DNA of 64,000 nucleotides from Oceanicaulis sp052055585. Lineage in GTDB: Bacteria; Pseudomonadota; Alphaproteobacteria; Caulobacterales; Maricaulaceae. The notes below the pieces were generated by a model. The model ran no database searches. It saw only the letters and a list, made by a program, of their open reading frames with translations, and was not told where the DNA came from. The position numbers were made by a program, and so were the translations under genes. Shown piece by piece: positions 25,221 through 33,723 of the stretch. Position 1 is the stretch's first letter. Each line of letters opens with the position of its first letter. The DNA lies in the NCBI RefSeq assembly GCF_052055585.1, contig NZ_CP170485.1:558001-622000 (forward strand), in the 5' to 3' direction.

Positions 25221-25335
25221 GGCGCACGCCTCCTGAACATCCTTGCCGCGACCGGCTCGCTTTGGCGGGCCGTATAGGCCGGATGCGCTAATGAGGGAAG
25301 GGGGGCGGACAGACGCGCCCGGGTCTGAAGCGGGT

Positions 25336-26562
25336 CTAGGCCGCGTTCACGGCCTCAAGGAAACCATCGATCCGCTCAGACAGATCATTGGCGTTGGTGC
25401 GCAGCTGGCTGGCCATTTCCGCGATCTGGTTGGCGGCGGCCACGGCGTTCGCCGCGCCTTGCATGACCTGCGCGCTGTCCTCGTCCACCGCCTGGGTTTT
25501 CTGTGCAGCGGTCTGGGCGGTGCCGGAAATCTCGGCGACGGCGGCGGTCTGCTGCTCAACCGCGGAGGCGCTTTCGGCGGAGGCGGCGTCGATCTCGGTG
25601 ATCTCTTCCACAATGGCTGCCGCAGTTCTGGACGCGTCCTGAACGCTGGCTTCAAAGCGGGAGATCCGCTCGCCAATGGTTTCGGTCAGCTTGGTGGTCT
25701 GGGTGGCGAGCGCCTTCACTTCGCTGGCCACGACCGCAAAGCCCTTGCCGGCCTCGCCCGCGCGGGCCGCCTCGATGGTGGCGTTCAGCGCCAGAAGGTT
25801 GGTCTGCTCGGCCACGGCGTTGATGCCGGAAATGATCTCGACCATATCGCTGAGCGCCGAGGCCATCTCGGTCATGCTGGCCTGGCTTTCCTGGGTACGC
25901 TCGGCCGTGCGACGGGTCAGGTTGGAGACGCGCTCGGCGGAGCCGCGCACCTCGTTGATTGACACGTTCAGCTCTTCGGTGGCCGCGGCCATGGTCTGCA
26001 CGCCATTGCTGGCTTCCCGAGCCGCCTCGTTCATGGAGGAGGCGCGGGTCTGGCCGTCCTCGGCGGCATTGCGGGAGGTCTCGGCGGCATGGACGACTTG
26101 TTCGAGCAGGGCTTCCACAGCGCGCAGGGTCTGGCCCGCGCCGGTTTTGAAAGTCTCGATCTCGGCTTGAAGTTTCTGAGCGCGCTCGGCTTCGGACGCC
26201 TTGCGCGACAGCTCGCCGGCAGAGGCGGCTTCGGCGTCGCGCAGTTGAACCGTCATATGGTTGAGCGCTTTGGAGATGCGGCCGATTTCGTCGCCCCGGG
26301 CGTCCATCTGCTCATCGGTGCTGCGGTCGCCTTCTGCGACGGCGTCCATGCGCTCCGCCAGATCGAGCATCGGCTTGAACATGCGCTGGATGACAGGCCA
26401 GGCCGCGACCGCCGTGATCCCGCCAGCAATCGCCGTAGCCAGCAGAAAGCCGATCCAGCCCGCGCCCAGAGCCGCGTAGATTGCGGTCTTGAGCATCACT
26501 CCGAAGGTCATGAGGCCCAGAAAGACCAGAATGAAGCGAACGGAAAGCGGAAGGGCGGGCAT
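25336..26562 (-). CDS. Methyl-accepting chemotaxis protein without large sensor domain
   Basis: A 408-residue chemoreceptor-like protein. Two hydrophobic segments lie near the N terminus (about residues 6-50) with only a few residues between them, so there is no periplasmic sensor. A HAMP-like segment and the MCP signalling domain follow; its hairpin tip EQTNLLALNATIEAARAGEA is intact. The start at 26562 is the first ATG after a CtrA-type box; an upstream GTG (26643) would overlap the box. It may sense a membrane or cytoplasmic signal. No CheR-docking pentapeptide is present. Confidence 0.85.
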   Translation of the reverse strand: MPALPLSVRFILVFLGLMTFGVMLKTAIYAALGAGWIGFLLATAIAGGITAVAAWPVIQRMFKPMLDLAERMDAVAEGDRSTDEQMDARGDEIGRISKALNHMTVQLRDAEAASAGELSRKASEAERAQKLQAEIETFKTGAGQTLRAVEALLEQVVHAAETSRNAAEDGQTRASSMNEAAREASNGVQTMAAATEELNVSINEVRGSAERVSNLTRRTAERTQESQASMTEMASALSDMVEIISGINAVAEQTNLLALNATIEAARAGEAGKGFAVVASEVKALATQTTKLTETIGERISRFEASVQDASRTAAAIVEEITEIDAASAESASAVEQQTAAVAEISGTAQTAAQKTQAVDEDSAQVMQGAANAVAAANQIAEMASQLRTNANDLSERIDGFLEAVNAA

Positions 26563-26609
26563 GGCGCATCTCACAGGTTTCGACTGATACGCTGATGCGG
26601 CCGGTTCGG

Positions 26610-26624
26610 TTAATCCCCCCCTAA
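26610..26624 (-). promoter_or_regulatory. CtrA-type box before a chemoreceptor gene
   Basis: Read on the minus strand: TTAG-GGGGGGA-TTAACC, matching TTAA-N7-TTAACC at all but one position, 47 nt upstream of the chosen chemoreceptor start. Confidence 0.5.
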
Positions 26625-26679
26625 TGGATGCAGGTAAAACCACACCAATCAGAGGGGAATGCCATGAATATTCGTATGC

Positions 26680-28380
26680 TTAGGCGGCGCGAACCGATTT
26701 GAGGAAGTCGTTGATGGTGCGGGACATGGAGGACGCGTTCGTTTCCAGCTCCTGGCAAAGGGCGGCGATCTGTTCGGCATTGGTCACTGATTGCTCGGCG
26801 CCCTGCATGACGGTGCTGGTTTCCTCATCCACCAGACCGGTGCGCTCGGCGGCCGTCTGGGCGGAGCGGCTGATCTCTGCGACGGCGGCGGTTTGCTGCT
26901 CGACCGCCGAGGCGCTTTCCGAAGACGCCTGATCAATCTGGATCATGGCTTCAGCGACGCTCTCGGTCGCCTCGCCAGCGTCCTGAACCAGGGATTTGAA
27001 GCTCTGGATCCGGGCGTTGATGGTCTCGGTCAGTTTTGTGGTCTGTTCGGCCAGCGCTTTCACTTCACTGGCGACCACCGCAAATCCCTTGCCTGCTTCG
27101 CCGGCGCGCGCGGCCTCGATCGTGGCGTTCAGAGCCAGAAGGTTCGTCTGCTCGGCGACGGCGTCGATGCCCGCGATGATCTCGGTCATGTCGCTGAGGG
27201 ACTCGCTGATGTCTTCCATCTTGGCGCGGCTTTGCTGGGTCTGACCTGCTGATGCTGAAGTCAGGTCCGCGACACGCGCCGCAGACCCGCGCAGCTCCCC
27301 GATTGATGCGTTCAGCTCTTCGGTGGAAGCGGCCATGGTCTGCACGCCGGCGCTGGCGGCGCGCGCCGCTTCGCTGACCTTCACCAGACGATCCCGGCTC
27401 TCGATGGAAGTGGATCGGGTTGCTTCCGCCGAGGCGTGAACTTCGCGAGCGGCTTCGGTGACCGCGCCCAGCACTTTCTGGGCGACGGCCTCGAACTTGG
27501 AGATTTCATCCGCGAGATGTTTGGCGCGTTGCGCTTCGGCCGCCTGATTGTCGCGTTCGGATTGGCGCAGGGTCTCGGCGTCGCGTAGCTTGGCGCAGAG
27601 ATCACGCACTGCTTGGGCAATGCGGCCGATCTCGTCCTTGCGATCAAGGAATTGATGGTTCGGCGTGTAATTGCCATGGGCCACTTCGCCAATTGTGCCT
27701 GCGACCGTGTTGAGCGGCGCCAGCGCCTTACGGCTCACCCAGAAACCCACGCCCCCTGCAATCAGAAGCGCCATCAGCGCCAGAAGGCCCGTGATCATGA
27801 AAACATGATTGCGCGTGGCGATGATGGCCGCTTTCTCGACGCCCACATACAGGATGCCGATGGTCTCGCCATCCGCGGTGAAGACCGGCTGGTAAGCGGT
27901 GAAATAGTCTTTGCCCAGAATTGTCGCCTGACCGCGGAAGCCTCGACCGGCCATCATGGAGTTGTAGACCGCGCCCTGACCCAGCGGCGTGCCGACCGCG
28001 CGATTGCCATCGGGCTTGATGATGTTGGTGGTGCGGCGGAAGAAGTCGTTCTCGGCCTCGGACCAGATGAACAGGGTGGCCGTCTGTCCGGTCTGCTGGC
28101 CGATGGAGTCGATCATTTCATGGGAGGCGAATTCGGGCAGGGCAGGCGCGACCAGCCGTGTGATGGCGCCCTCGCTGTTATAGGTGACGTCCAGTTCAGG
28201 GAGGCGGGTCGCCTTCAGGCTCGCCGCGGCCACGCGCAGGTTCATTTCCTGAGCTTCCGAGGCGGAGCGCGAGATCGAGTTATTGATCACCCAGCCTGCC
28301 GAGATGGCCGTCAGCGCGATCCCGATGGCGACAAGGCCCAGGATCAGGGCGACGAGCCGTGTAACGAGAGAGTTGGACAT
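26680..28380 (-). CDS. Methyl-accepting chemotaxis protein with Cache-type periplasmic sensor
   Basis: A 566-residue chemoreceptor: first membrane helix (about 5-30), a ~155-residue periplasmic region whose GQTATLFIWSEAE, GKDYFTAYQPVF and GILYVGV resemble a single Cache (sCache) fold, second helix near 190-212, HAMP, then an MCP domain with the conserved tip EQTNLLALNATIEAARAGEA. The start at 28380 (MSNSLVTRL) has GGGGA 7 nt upstream. It lies upstream of, and on the same strand as, the shorter chemoreceptor gene, and both share C-terminal sequence, suggesting duplication. Ligands are unknown; Cache domains often bind small carboxylates. Confidence 0.9.
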   Translation of the reverse strand: MSNSLVTRLVALILGLVAIGIALTAISAGWVINNSISRSASEAQEMNLRVAAASLKATRLPELDVTYNSEGAITRLVAPALPEFASHEMIDSIGQQTGQTATLFIWSEAENDFFRRTTNIIKPDGNRAVGTPLGQGAVYNSMMAGRGFRGQATILGKDYFTAYQPVFTADGETIGILYVGVEKAAIIATRNHVFMITGLLALMALLIAGGVGFWVSRKALAPLNTVAGTIGEVAHGNYTPNHQFLDRKDEIGRIAQAVRDLCAKLRDAETLRQSERDNQAAEAQRAKHLADEISKFEAVAQKVLGAVTEAAREVHASAEATRSTSIESRDRLVKVSEAARAASAGVQTMAASTEELNASIGELRGSAARVADLTSASAGQTQQSRAKMEDISESLSDMTEIIAGIDAVAEQTNLLALNATIEAARAGEAGKGFAVVASEVKALAEQTTKLTETINARIQSFKSLVQDAGEATESVAEAMIQIDQASSESASAVEQQTAAVAEISRSAQTAAERTGLVDEETSTVMQGAEQSVTNAEQIAALCQELETNASSMSRTINDFLKSVRAA

Positions 28381-28569
28381 CAATATCCCCATGTATGACT
28401 TCACTCACACACGTCATGAGTGTGCCTAACAAAATCTGAAAAAGTCTCCGGCAAAGGCGTTAACAAACAAAATGTGATCTGGTCGTGTGGTCTTGAGGGG
28501 CTTATGGCCTTATATGCCGCGCTCCAATTGCTGTTCGTCGCCGATCTTGACCCGGCGAGGGAGAGGATG

Positions 28570-29805
28570 ATGACGACACTGATTTCCAACGCCCCGCGTC
28601 CGAATGCGGGCGCGCCAACGCCTGACATGCCCAAGCCGGCTCTGGATGAAGCGCGCGTGGATGCGCTGATGGCCGAGTACGGGCTGACGGGCGAATTCCT
28701 CAATCTGGGCGGCGAGCCCTCTGACCACCGCGTGGTTGCGGCCATGTCCGGCGGCGTGGACAGCTCCGTCGTGGCGGCGGTGCTGCATCGTGCGGGCTAT
28801 CAGGTCGTGGGCATGACGCTGCAGCTTTATGACCATGGCGAAGCGGTGCACCGCAAAGGCGCTTGCTGCGCGGGACAGGACATTCATGACGCCCGCCGCG
28901 TCGCCGAGGCCATGGGGTTCGCCCATTATGTGCTCGACTATGAAACGCGCTTTCGTGAGGCGGTGATCGAGGATTTCGCCGACACCTATCTGGCGGGCTT
29001 CACGCCGATCCCCTGCGTGCGCTGCAATCAGTCTGTGAAGTTCGCGGACCTTCTGGCCACGTCCAAGCAATTGGGCGCGGACTGTCTGGTCACGGGCCAT
29101 TACATCCAGCGCACGATGACCGGGAACCGGCCCGAGCTGCGCCGGGCGGCGGATGCGGGCAAGGACCAGTCCTATTTCCTGTTCGCGACCACCGAGGAGC
29201 AGCTCGATTACCTGCGCTTCCCGCTAGGCCATCTGAACAAGGAGCAGACGCGCGAGCTGGCGGCCGCGCTGGGTCTGATCGTGGCGGCCAAGCCCGACAG
29301 CCAGGATATCTGCTTTGTGCCCGACGGTGATTACGCCTCGGTGGTGGAGAAGGTGCGTCCCGGCGCGTCCCGCCCCGGTGAGATCGTGCATCTGGATGGC
29401 CGGGTGATGGGCGAGCATGACGGCGTATTGCGCTACACGGTCGGCCAACGTCGCGGCCTCGGGATCGCCACGGGCGAGCCGCTCTATGTGGTGCGTCTGG
29501 ATGCGGAGAACGCGCAGGTCATCGTGGGCCCGCGCGAAGCCTTGCAGGTGCGCAGGATCACCCTGACGGATGTGAACTGGATCGGCGATGGCGATCTCAG
29601 TGAAGCGGACGGTCTGACCGTCGGCATCAAGGTGCGCTCCACCCGTCCGCCCAAACCGGCGGTTCTGGACGTGGGCGAAGACGGCGTCTTCGTGCTGCTG
29701 GAAGCGGGCGAAGAAGGCGTCGCGCCGGGCCAGGCCTGCGTTTTCTATTCCCACCCCGATCACGACCGGGTGCTGGGCGGCGGCTGGATCCGCGCGACGG
29801 CTTAG
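28570..29805 (+). CDS. mnmA: tRNA-specific 2-thiouridylase MnmA
   Basis: A 411-residue enzyme. The PP-loop AMSGGVDSSV follows a ~60-residue N-terminal extension; CVRCNQSVKF carries the nucleophile Cys and SQDICFVPDGDY the second Cys of the catalytic pair. It installs 2-thiouridine at the wobble base of tRNA Lys, Glu and Gln. ATG 28567 and 28570 are adjacent; GAGGGAG fits the second better. The proposed mRNA start region is AT-richer than its surroundings. Confidence 0.94.
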   Translation: MTTLISNAPRPNAGAPTPDMPKPALDEARVDALMAEYGLTGEFLNLGGEPSDHRVVAAMSGGVDSSVVAAVLHRAGYQVVGMTLQLYDHGEAVHRKGACCAGQDIHDARRVAEAMGFAHYVLDYETRFREAVIEDFADTYLAGFTPIPCVRCNQSVKFADLLATSKQLGADCLVTGHYIQRTMTGNRPELRRAADAGKDQSYFLFATTEEQLDYLRFPLGHLNKEQTRELAAALGLIVAAKPDSQDICFVPDGDYASVVEKVRPGASRPGEIVHLDGRVMGEHDGVLRYTVGQRRGLGIATGEPLYVVRLDAENAQVIVGPREALQVRRITLTDVNWIGDGDLSEADGLTVGIKVRSTRPPKPAVLDVGEDGVFVLLEAGEEGVAPGQACVFYSHPDHDRVLGGGWIRATA

Positions 29806-29810
29806 GATCA

Positions 29811-29840
29811 AGGCGGGCCGGGGTGATCCCGGCCCGCTTT
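29811..29840. terminator. Probable terminator after mnmA
   Basis: GCGGGCCGGG pairs with CCCGGCCCGC around GTGAT, followed by a short T run, between convergent genes. Confidence 0.6.
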
Positions 29841-29844
29841 CACC

Positions 29845-31098
29845 TTACTGATCGGTGATCACCAGGCTCATGGACGTGCAGGTCCCGATGGCGGGCGCTG
29901 AGGTGACGGGCGCTCCGGGCACGTCATCGAATGAGAAGCCGTAGCATACCCCGTCGATGAAGTGCTGGTGCAGGGTCTGTGAATACTGATTGCTCTGCAC
30001 GTTCCCGGGATACCAGCGTGAGGGTTTGTCCCAGTCGCCGGTTTCGGTGAAGACACCGCGGTTCAGCGCGGCCGCGATATATTTCTGTGCGTTCTGAATC
30101 TCGACCGATTGTCCCGCCACATCCAGCGGTCCCGTGCTGGCGATCACTTCCAGCGTGGTGGGCTTGTTGATCGTGAAAGCGCTGGGGGAAGAGAATTCCA
30201 GCGCGTCGTTCACCGTCTTTGCGCTGTAGCTCACCGCCCCGACCTCAAAGGTCAGCGCGTGGGTCTCATAATGGGTGAAGCCTGCATCAATGGCTGTATC
30301 AAGGTCATCAGCCTTGTCGGTGAAGGCCATGTCCGGGGCGAGAAACCGCAGGACGGCGCCAGACTGTTCCATATAGCCCGCGGCGTAATCAGGCGGCAGG
30401 TTCTTGAGGTCGTTGATCAGATCGGCGACGGGCGTTGAGCCGCTGAGATCAAGGCCGAAGGTTGAGTATGTGTCGTCCGCGGTTCGGCCCTTGATCGCGA
30501 TGCCCAGGCTGAAGAAGTCCACATTGGTGGTGTTGCAGAAGCAGACCGACTTGCCATTGGAGGCCGGGGTCGCACAGTTGAGCTCGACAAAGTCCCAGCG
30601 ATATGTGCTGCCTGCGCCTTGCGGTGCAGGACTGGGCAGGGCGAAAGAATAGCCGACCTTGGTCGAGTTGATCTGCATGACCGCTGGCGCGTCGAGCGTG
30701 ATGGTCAGATGACCCGATCCGGCCAGTGACTGTGCGGCGTCGGACGGATCAAGGAACGGGATCTTGAGAACCCGATAGTCCTTGTTCTTGACGGTGTGCT
30801 TGGGCAGCTGGTCGAGCGTGACGTCATAGGTCGTCTGGAAGTCGATGCTGGCCCCGCCGTTAGCCGGCGTGTGGCCCGTCTCGGAGTTGACCACATGCAC
30901 GACGGGCTTGGTCCAGTCATCATGATTTGCGCCGCCGCCGGTCAGCCAGGTGATGTCCAGAATGTCCGGAGAATCGAGCGCCATGCGGTTGGCGGTGAAG
31001 CTCAGATGGACCGTGCTGGCCGTTGTGATCCGGGACTCAATCAGAATCTGGAAGTAATCGGGATCGTCCGGCAGCGGGGTGGGAAGCGTGTGCGTCAT
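29845..31098 (-). CDS. GH64-like (beta-1,3-glucanase family) protein without signal peptide
   Basis: A 417-residue beta-rich protein starting MTHTLPTPLPDDPDYFQI, with no hydrophobic signal. NTTNVDFFSLGIAIKG and the C-terminal YGFSFDDVPGAP resemble segments of the GH64/thaumatin-like beta-1,3-glucanase fold, where the (Y/F)DDV segment near the end is typical. The catalytic acids cannot be assigned by eye. It may be cytoplasmic or secreted by another route. A TTCTCCT/AGGAGAA dyad lies upstream. Other options are an unrelated jelly-roll protein; the family call is tentative. Confidence 0.5.
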   Translation of the reverse strand: MTHTLPTPLPDDPDYFQILIESRITTASTVHLSFTANRMALDSPDILDITWLTGGGANHDDWTKPVVHVVNSETGHTPANGGASIDFQTTYDVTLDQLPKHTVKNKDYRVLKIPFLDPSDAAQSLAGSGHLTITLDAPAVMQINSTKVGYSFALPSPAPQGAGSTYRWDFVELNCATPASNGKSVCFCNTTNVDFFSLGIAIKGRTADDTYSTFGLDLSGSTPVADLINDLKNLPPDYAAGYMEQSGAVLRFLAPDMAFTDKADDLDTAIDAGFTHYETHALTFEVGAVSYSAKTVNDALEFSSPSAFTINKPTTLEVIASTGPLDVAGQSVEIQNAQKYIAAALNRGVFTETGDWDKPSRWYPGNVQSNQYSQTLHQHFIDGVCYGFSFDDVPGAPVTSAPAIGTCTSMSLVITDQ

Positions 31099-31116
31099 GG
31101 TGTGTCGCCCTTGAAT

Positions 31117-31133
31117 TTCTCCTCACAGGAGAA
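31117..31133 (-). promoter_or_regulatory. Inverted repeat upstream of the GH64-like gene
   Basis: TTCTCCT-CAC-AGGAGAA, a perfect 7-bp dyad 19 nt before the start codon, too far to be its ribosome site; candidate operator or mRNA hairpin. Confidence 0.35.
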
Positions 31134-31172
31134 TTGCCCGGTTGAGGCGGCGTGTCCACGGCGTCAGTGGCG

Positions 31173-31694
31173 CTAGCCCGTCCCGGCTTTCCAGCTCACC
31201 ACCACGATCCAGTGCAGCACCACGGCAGGCCACAGACTGCCGGAGCGGTGGGTGAGGATGGTGCACAGCGCGCCCAGTACGGCGACGAGGATCAGAAAGG
31301 CCGGATCAAGAAAAACGGGCTGCGCCATGGGCAGGTCGAGCCAGACCTGTAGCGGGTGCCAAAGCACAAATGCGATCAGAGACAAAGCGCTGAGCATCCA
31401 GCCCTGTACAGAGCCAATCCGACGAGGCTGGAAAATCCCCCGGAAGACCAGATCCTCACCCAAGGCGGGCAGAACTATCGCCACCACCGCCAGAAGTAGA
31501 AATGCATCCGGATCATTCCGAACTCCGGGCAACGCCATAGAAAAGTGAATGGGGCTCATAAGTATGTGAATTGCGAGGGCGCAAAGCCCGAAAAGCCCGA
31601 GCGCACCTAGTCCCTCGGCCAGGTCTCGCAGGCCGGGGCGGGTCTTCATCCGGAGTGCTGCGTATGCGAGCAGACTTGACGCGGTGCGAAACAA
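31173..31694 (-). CDS. CPBP-family intramembrane protease
   Basis: A 173-residue membrane protein with about five hydrophobic segments. Motif 1 reads GEDLVFRGIF (Glu80, Asp81, Arg85), motif 2 FVLWHPLQ and motif 3 WPAVVLHWIVVVSW, matching the CPBP/Abi family of glutamic intramembrane proteases, except that the usual EExxxR is EDxxxR. TTG at 31694 is taken as start because GGAGAGAAA lies 5 nt before it; a later ATG at 31649 would remove conserved N-terminal residues. It is divergent from the thiolase gene. Substrates are unknown. Confidence 0.75.
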   Translation of the reverse strand: MFRTASSLLAYAALRMKTRPGLRDLAEGLGALGLFGLCALAIHILMSPIHFSMALPGVRNDPDAFLLLAVVAIVLPALGEDLVFRGIFQPRRIGSVQGWMLSALSLIAFVLWHPLQVWLDLPMAQPVFLDPAFLILVAVLGALCTILTHRSGSLWPAVVLHWIVVVSWKAGTG

Positions 31695-31758
31695 GGCCTT
31701 TCTCTCCTGCCCAATGACCGGCCGCCGAGCCGGCCGCAATAATGATAGGAGACGGACA

Positions 31759-32946
31759 ATGAGTGCCGAAGATCCGATTGTCATCGTTGGCATGGCTCGC
31801 ACCCCGATGGGCGGCCTGATGGGTGAACTGGCGGGTCTGTCCGCCAACGAGCTGGGCGCCGAAGCGGTGAAAGCCGCCCTCGCCGAAGCCGGCGTCGCGG
31901 GCGACGATGTGGACCTCATCTACATGGGCAATGTGCTTAGCGCTGGCCAGGGTCAGGCCCCTGCGCGCCAGGCGGCCATCAAGGGCGGTCTGCCCAAGTC
32001 TGTGGAAGCGACCACGCTGAACAAGATGTGCGGCTCAGGCATGCAGGCCGCCATTATGGGCCGTGCGTCCATTGCTTCGGGTGATGCCTCGGTGATCGTG
32101 GCGGGCGGCATGGAATCCATGACCAACGCGCCGCACCTGCTGCCGAACCACCGCACCGGCTTCAAGTATGGCCATGACGTGATCAAGGACCATATGGCCC
32201 AGGACGGTCTGGAAGACGCGTATGAAGGCAACGCCATGGGCGTGTTCGCCGACATGATCGCACGCGAGCACCAGTTCACCCGTGAGGACCAGGACGCCTA
32301 TGCCCTGGAAACCCTCGCCCGCGCCATCCGCGCTACCGAACAGGGCGATTTCAAGCGCGAGATCACCCCGGTCACCATCAAGGACCGCAAGGGCGAGACG
32401 GTTGTCGAAACCGATGAACTGCCCCGCAAGGCGCGACCGGAAAAGATCCCGAGCCTGAAGCCGGCCTTCGGCAAGGACGGCACGGTCACCGCTGCGAACG
32501 CCTCTGCGATCTCTGACGGTGCGGCTGCGCTGGTCATGATGCGCCAGAGCGAAGCGGAACGTCGCGGTCTCAAGCCGCTGGCCAAGATCGTCGCCACCGC
32601 CGCCCACGCCCATGAGCCGGCCTACTTCACCACCGCGCCGGTTCCGGCCATGCGCAAGGTTCTGGAGAAGGCGGGCTGGACCAAGGATGATGTGGATCTT
32701 TGGGAAATCAACGAAGCCTTCGCCGTGGTCCCCATGATCGCGATGAAAGAGCTGGGCCTTTCCCATGACGTCGTGAACGTCAATGGCGGCGCCTGCGCGC
32801 TGGGTCACCCGATCGGCGCGTCTGGCGCGCGCATTATGGTCACCCTGATTGCGGCGCTGGAAAAGCACGGCAAATCCAAGGGCGTCGCCTCGCTCTGCAT
32901 TGGCGGCGGCGAAGCCACCGCAGTCGCGATCGAGCGCCTGAACTAG
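31759..32946 (+). CDS. Acetyl-CoA C-acyltransferase (thiolase)
   Basis: A 395-residue thiolase with all three active-site regions: NKMCGSGMQA (acylated Cys), NGGACALGHPIGASGAR (His) and the C-terminal CIGGGEA (second Cys). It condenses or cleaves acetoacetyl-CoA or 3-oxoacyl-CoA. TAGGAGACGGACA precedes the ATG at 31759; upstream in-frame starts lack a ribosome site. It is monocistronic, with a strong terminator. Roles in beta-oxidation, isoleucine breakdown or acetoacetyl-CoA supply cannot be told apart. Confidence 0.94.
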   Translation: MSAEDPIVIVGMARTPMGGLMGELAGLSANELGAEAVKAALAEAGVAGDDVDLIYMGNVLSAGQGQAPARQAAIKGGLPKSVEATTLNKMCGSGMQAAIMGRASIASGDASVIVAGGMESMTNAPHLLPNHRTGFKYGHDVIKDHMAQDGLEDAYEGNAMGVFADMIAREHQFTREDQDAYALETLARAIRATEQGDFKREITPVTIKDRKGETVVETDELPRKARPEKIPSLKPAFGKDGTVTAANASAISDGAAALVMMRQSEAERRGLKPLAKIVATAAHAHEPAYFTTAPVPAMRKVLEKAGWTKDDVDLWEINEAFAVVPMIAMKELGLSHDVVNVNGGACALGHPIGASGARIMVTLIAALEKHGKSKGVASLCIGGGEATAVAIERLN

Positions 32947-32969
32947 TCAGCGCCTGACACTGCAACGAG

Positions 32970-32999
32970 AAAGCCCCGGTCATCTGGCCGGGGCTTTTT
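32970..32999 (+). terminator. Intrinsic terminator after the thiolase gene
   Basis: AAAGCCCCGG pairs with CCGGGGCTTT around TCATCTGG, followed by TT. Confidence 0.85.
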
Positions 33000-33003
33000 C
33001 ATG

Positions 33004-33447
33004 TCAGTCGAGATAGAACACGTCTTCCTCGGGCGGTTTGAGAATATCGGGCAGCGGGTCCTCGAAATTCTGGGGCAGGCCCACCGTCATCAGGGCCGCC
33101 TCCCAGTTCACGCAATACTGCGACAGGGCGCCAGACTTCTGGGCGGCGCGGGCCAGTCTTTGCGCGGCGTTGGCGCCATGCGTGTGCGCCAGCCAGGCGA
33201 GCGGCAAACCGTGCGGCACATAGACCGCGAGCCCCTGAAGAAAGCCTTCCCAGTCCTGTTGCGGGTCATAGCCGTCAAGTTTGCGAAAATCGAAGATCGC
33301 GCCCTGTATGCGATCAGTCGTGATGCGGCGCTGCAGCTCTTGCAGATTGCCCATGGCGCCGCGCACGGTCTCTGCGCCCGCAACTGCGAGATACCAGATG
33401 CGAGGCCGTTTGGAGATGAGCATGCTCGCCAGATTCGCGCGCGTCAT
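33004..33447 (-). CDS. Uncharacterised cytoplasmic protein (possible STAS-like fold)
   Basis: A 147-residue soluble protein starting MTRANLASMLISKRPRIWYL. The alternation of hydrophobic strands (IWYLAVAG, GAIFDFRKLDG) with amphipathic helices is compatible with a STAS/SpoIIAA-like alpha/beta fold, but no signature proves it. AAGGG lies 11 nt before the ATG at 33447; a longer in-frame start at 33582 has no ribosome site. Its gene converges on the thiolase terminator and is divergent from the keto-acid dehydrogenase operon. Function is unknown. Confidence 0.6.
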   Translation of the reverse strand: MTRANLASMLISKRPRIWYLAVAGAETVRGAMGNLQELQRRITTDRIQGAIFDFRKLDGYDPQQDWEGFLQGLAVYVPHGLPLAWLAHTHGANAAQRLARAAQKSGALSQYCVNWEAALMTVGLPQNFEDPLPDILKPPEEDVFYLD

Positions 33448-33723
33448 GGACTTCAACCCTTTTGGAATATCGCCATGATTGTCGAGGATGTAACTTCTGA
33501 TTTCTAAATCAAGTGGACCATAGATCGGGATGAAGCTCCGCAAACGGGGGAATAGCGCGCGGTCAAAGCAGTTCGGTCGCACTCAGTCTGACGGCGAATC
33601 CGGCATTCATGATGCGGCGCAGCATGGCTTTGTCCGCTGCGCGTCGCTTGCCAAAAGCCTCTCGGATCGCTACCTCGCAGCCCGAAAAGCCTTGTATGGC
33701 TTGAAGAAACGTACGGACAAAGC

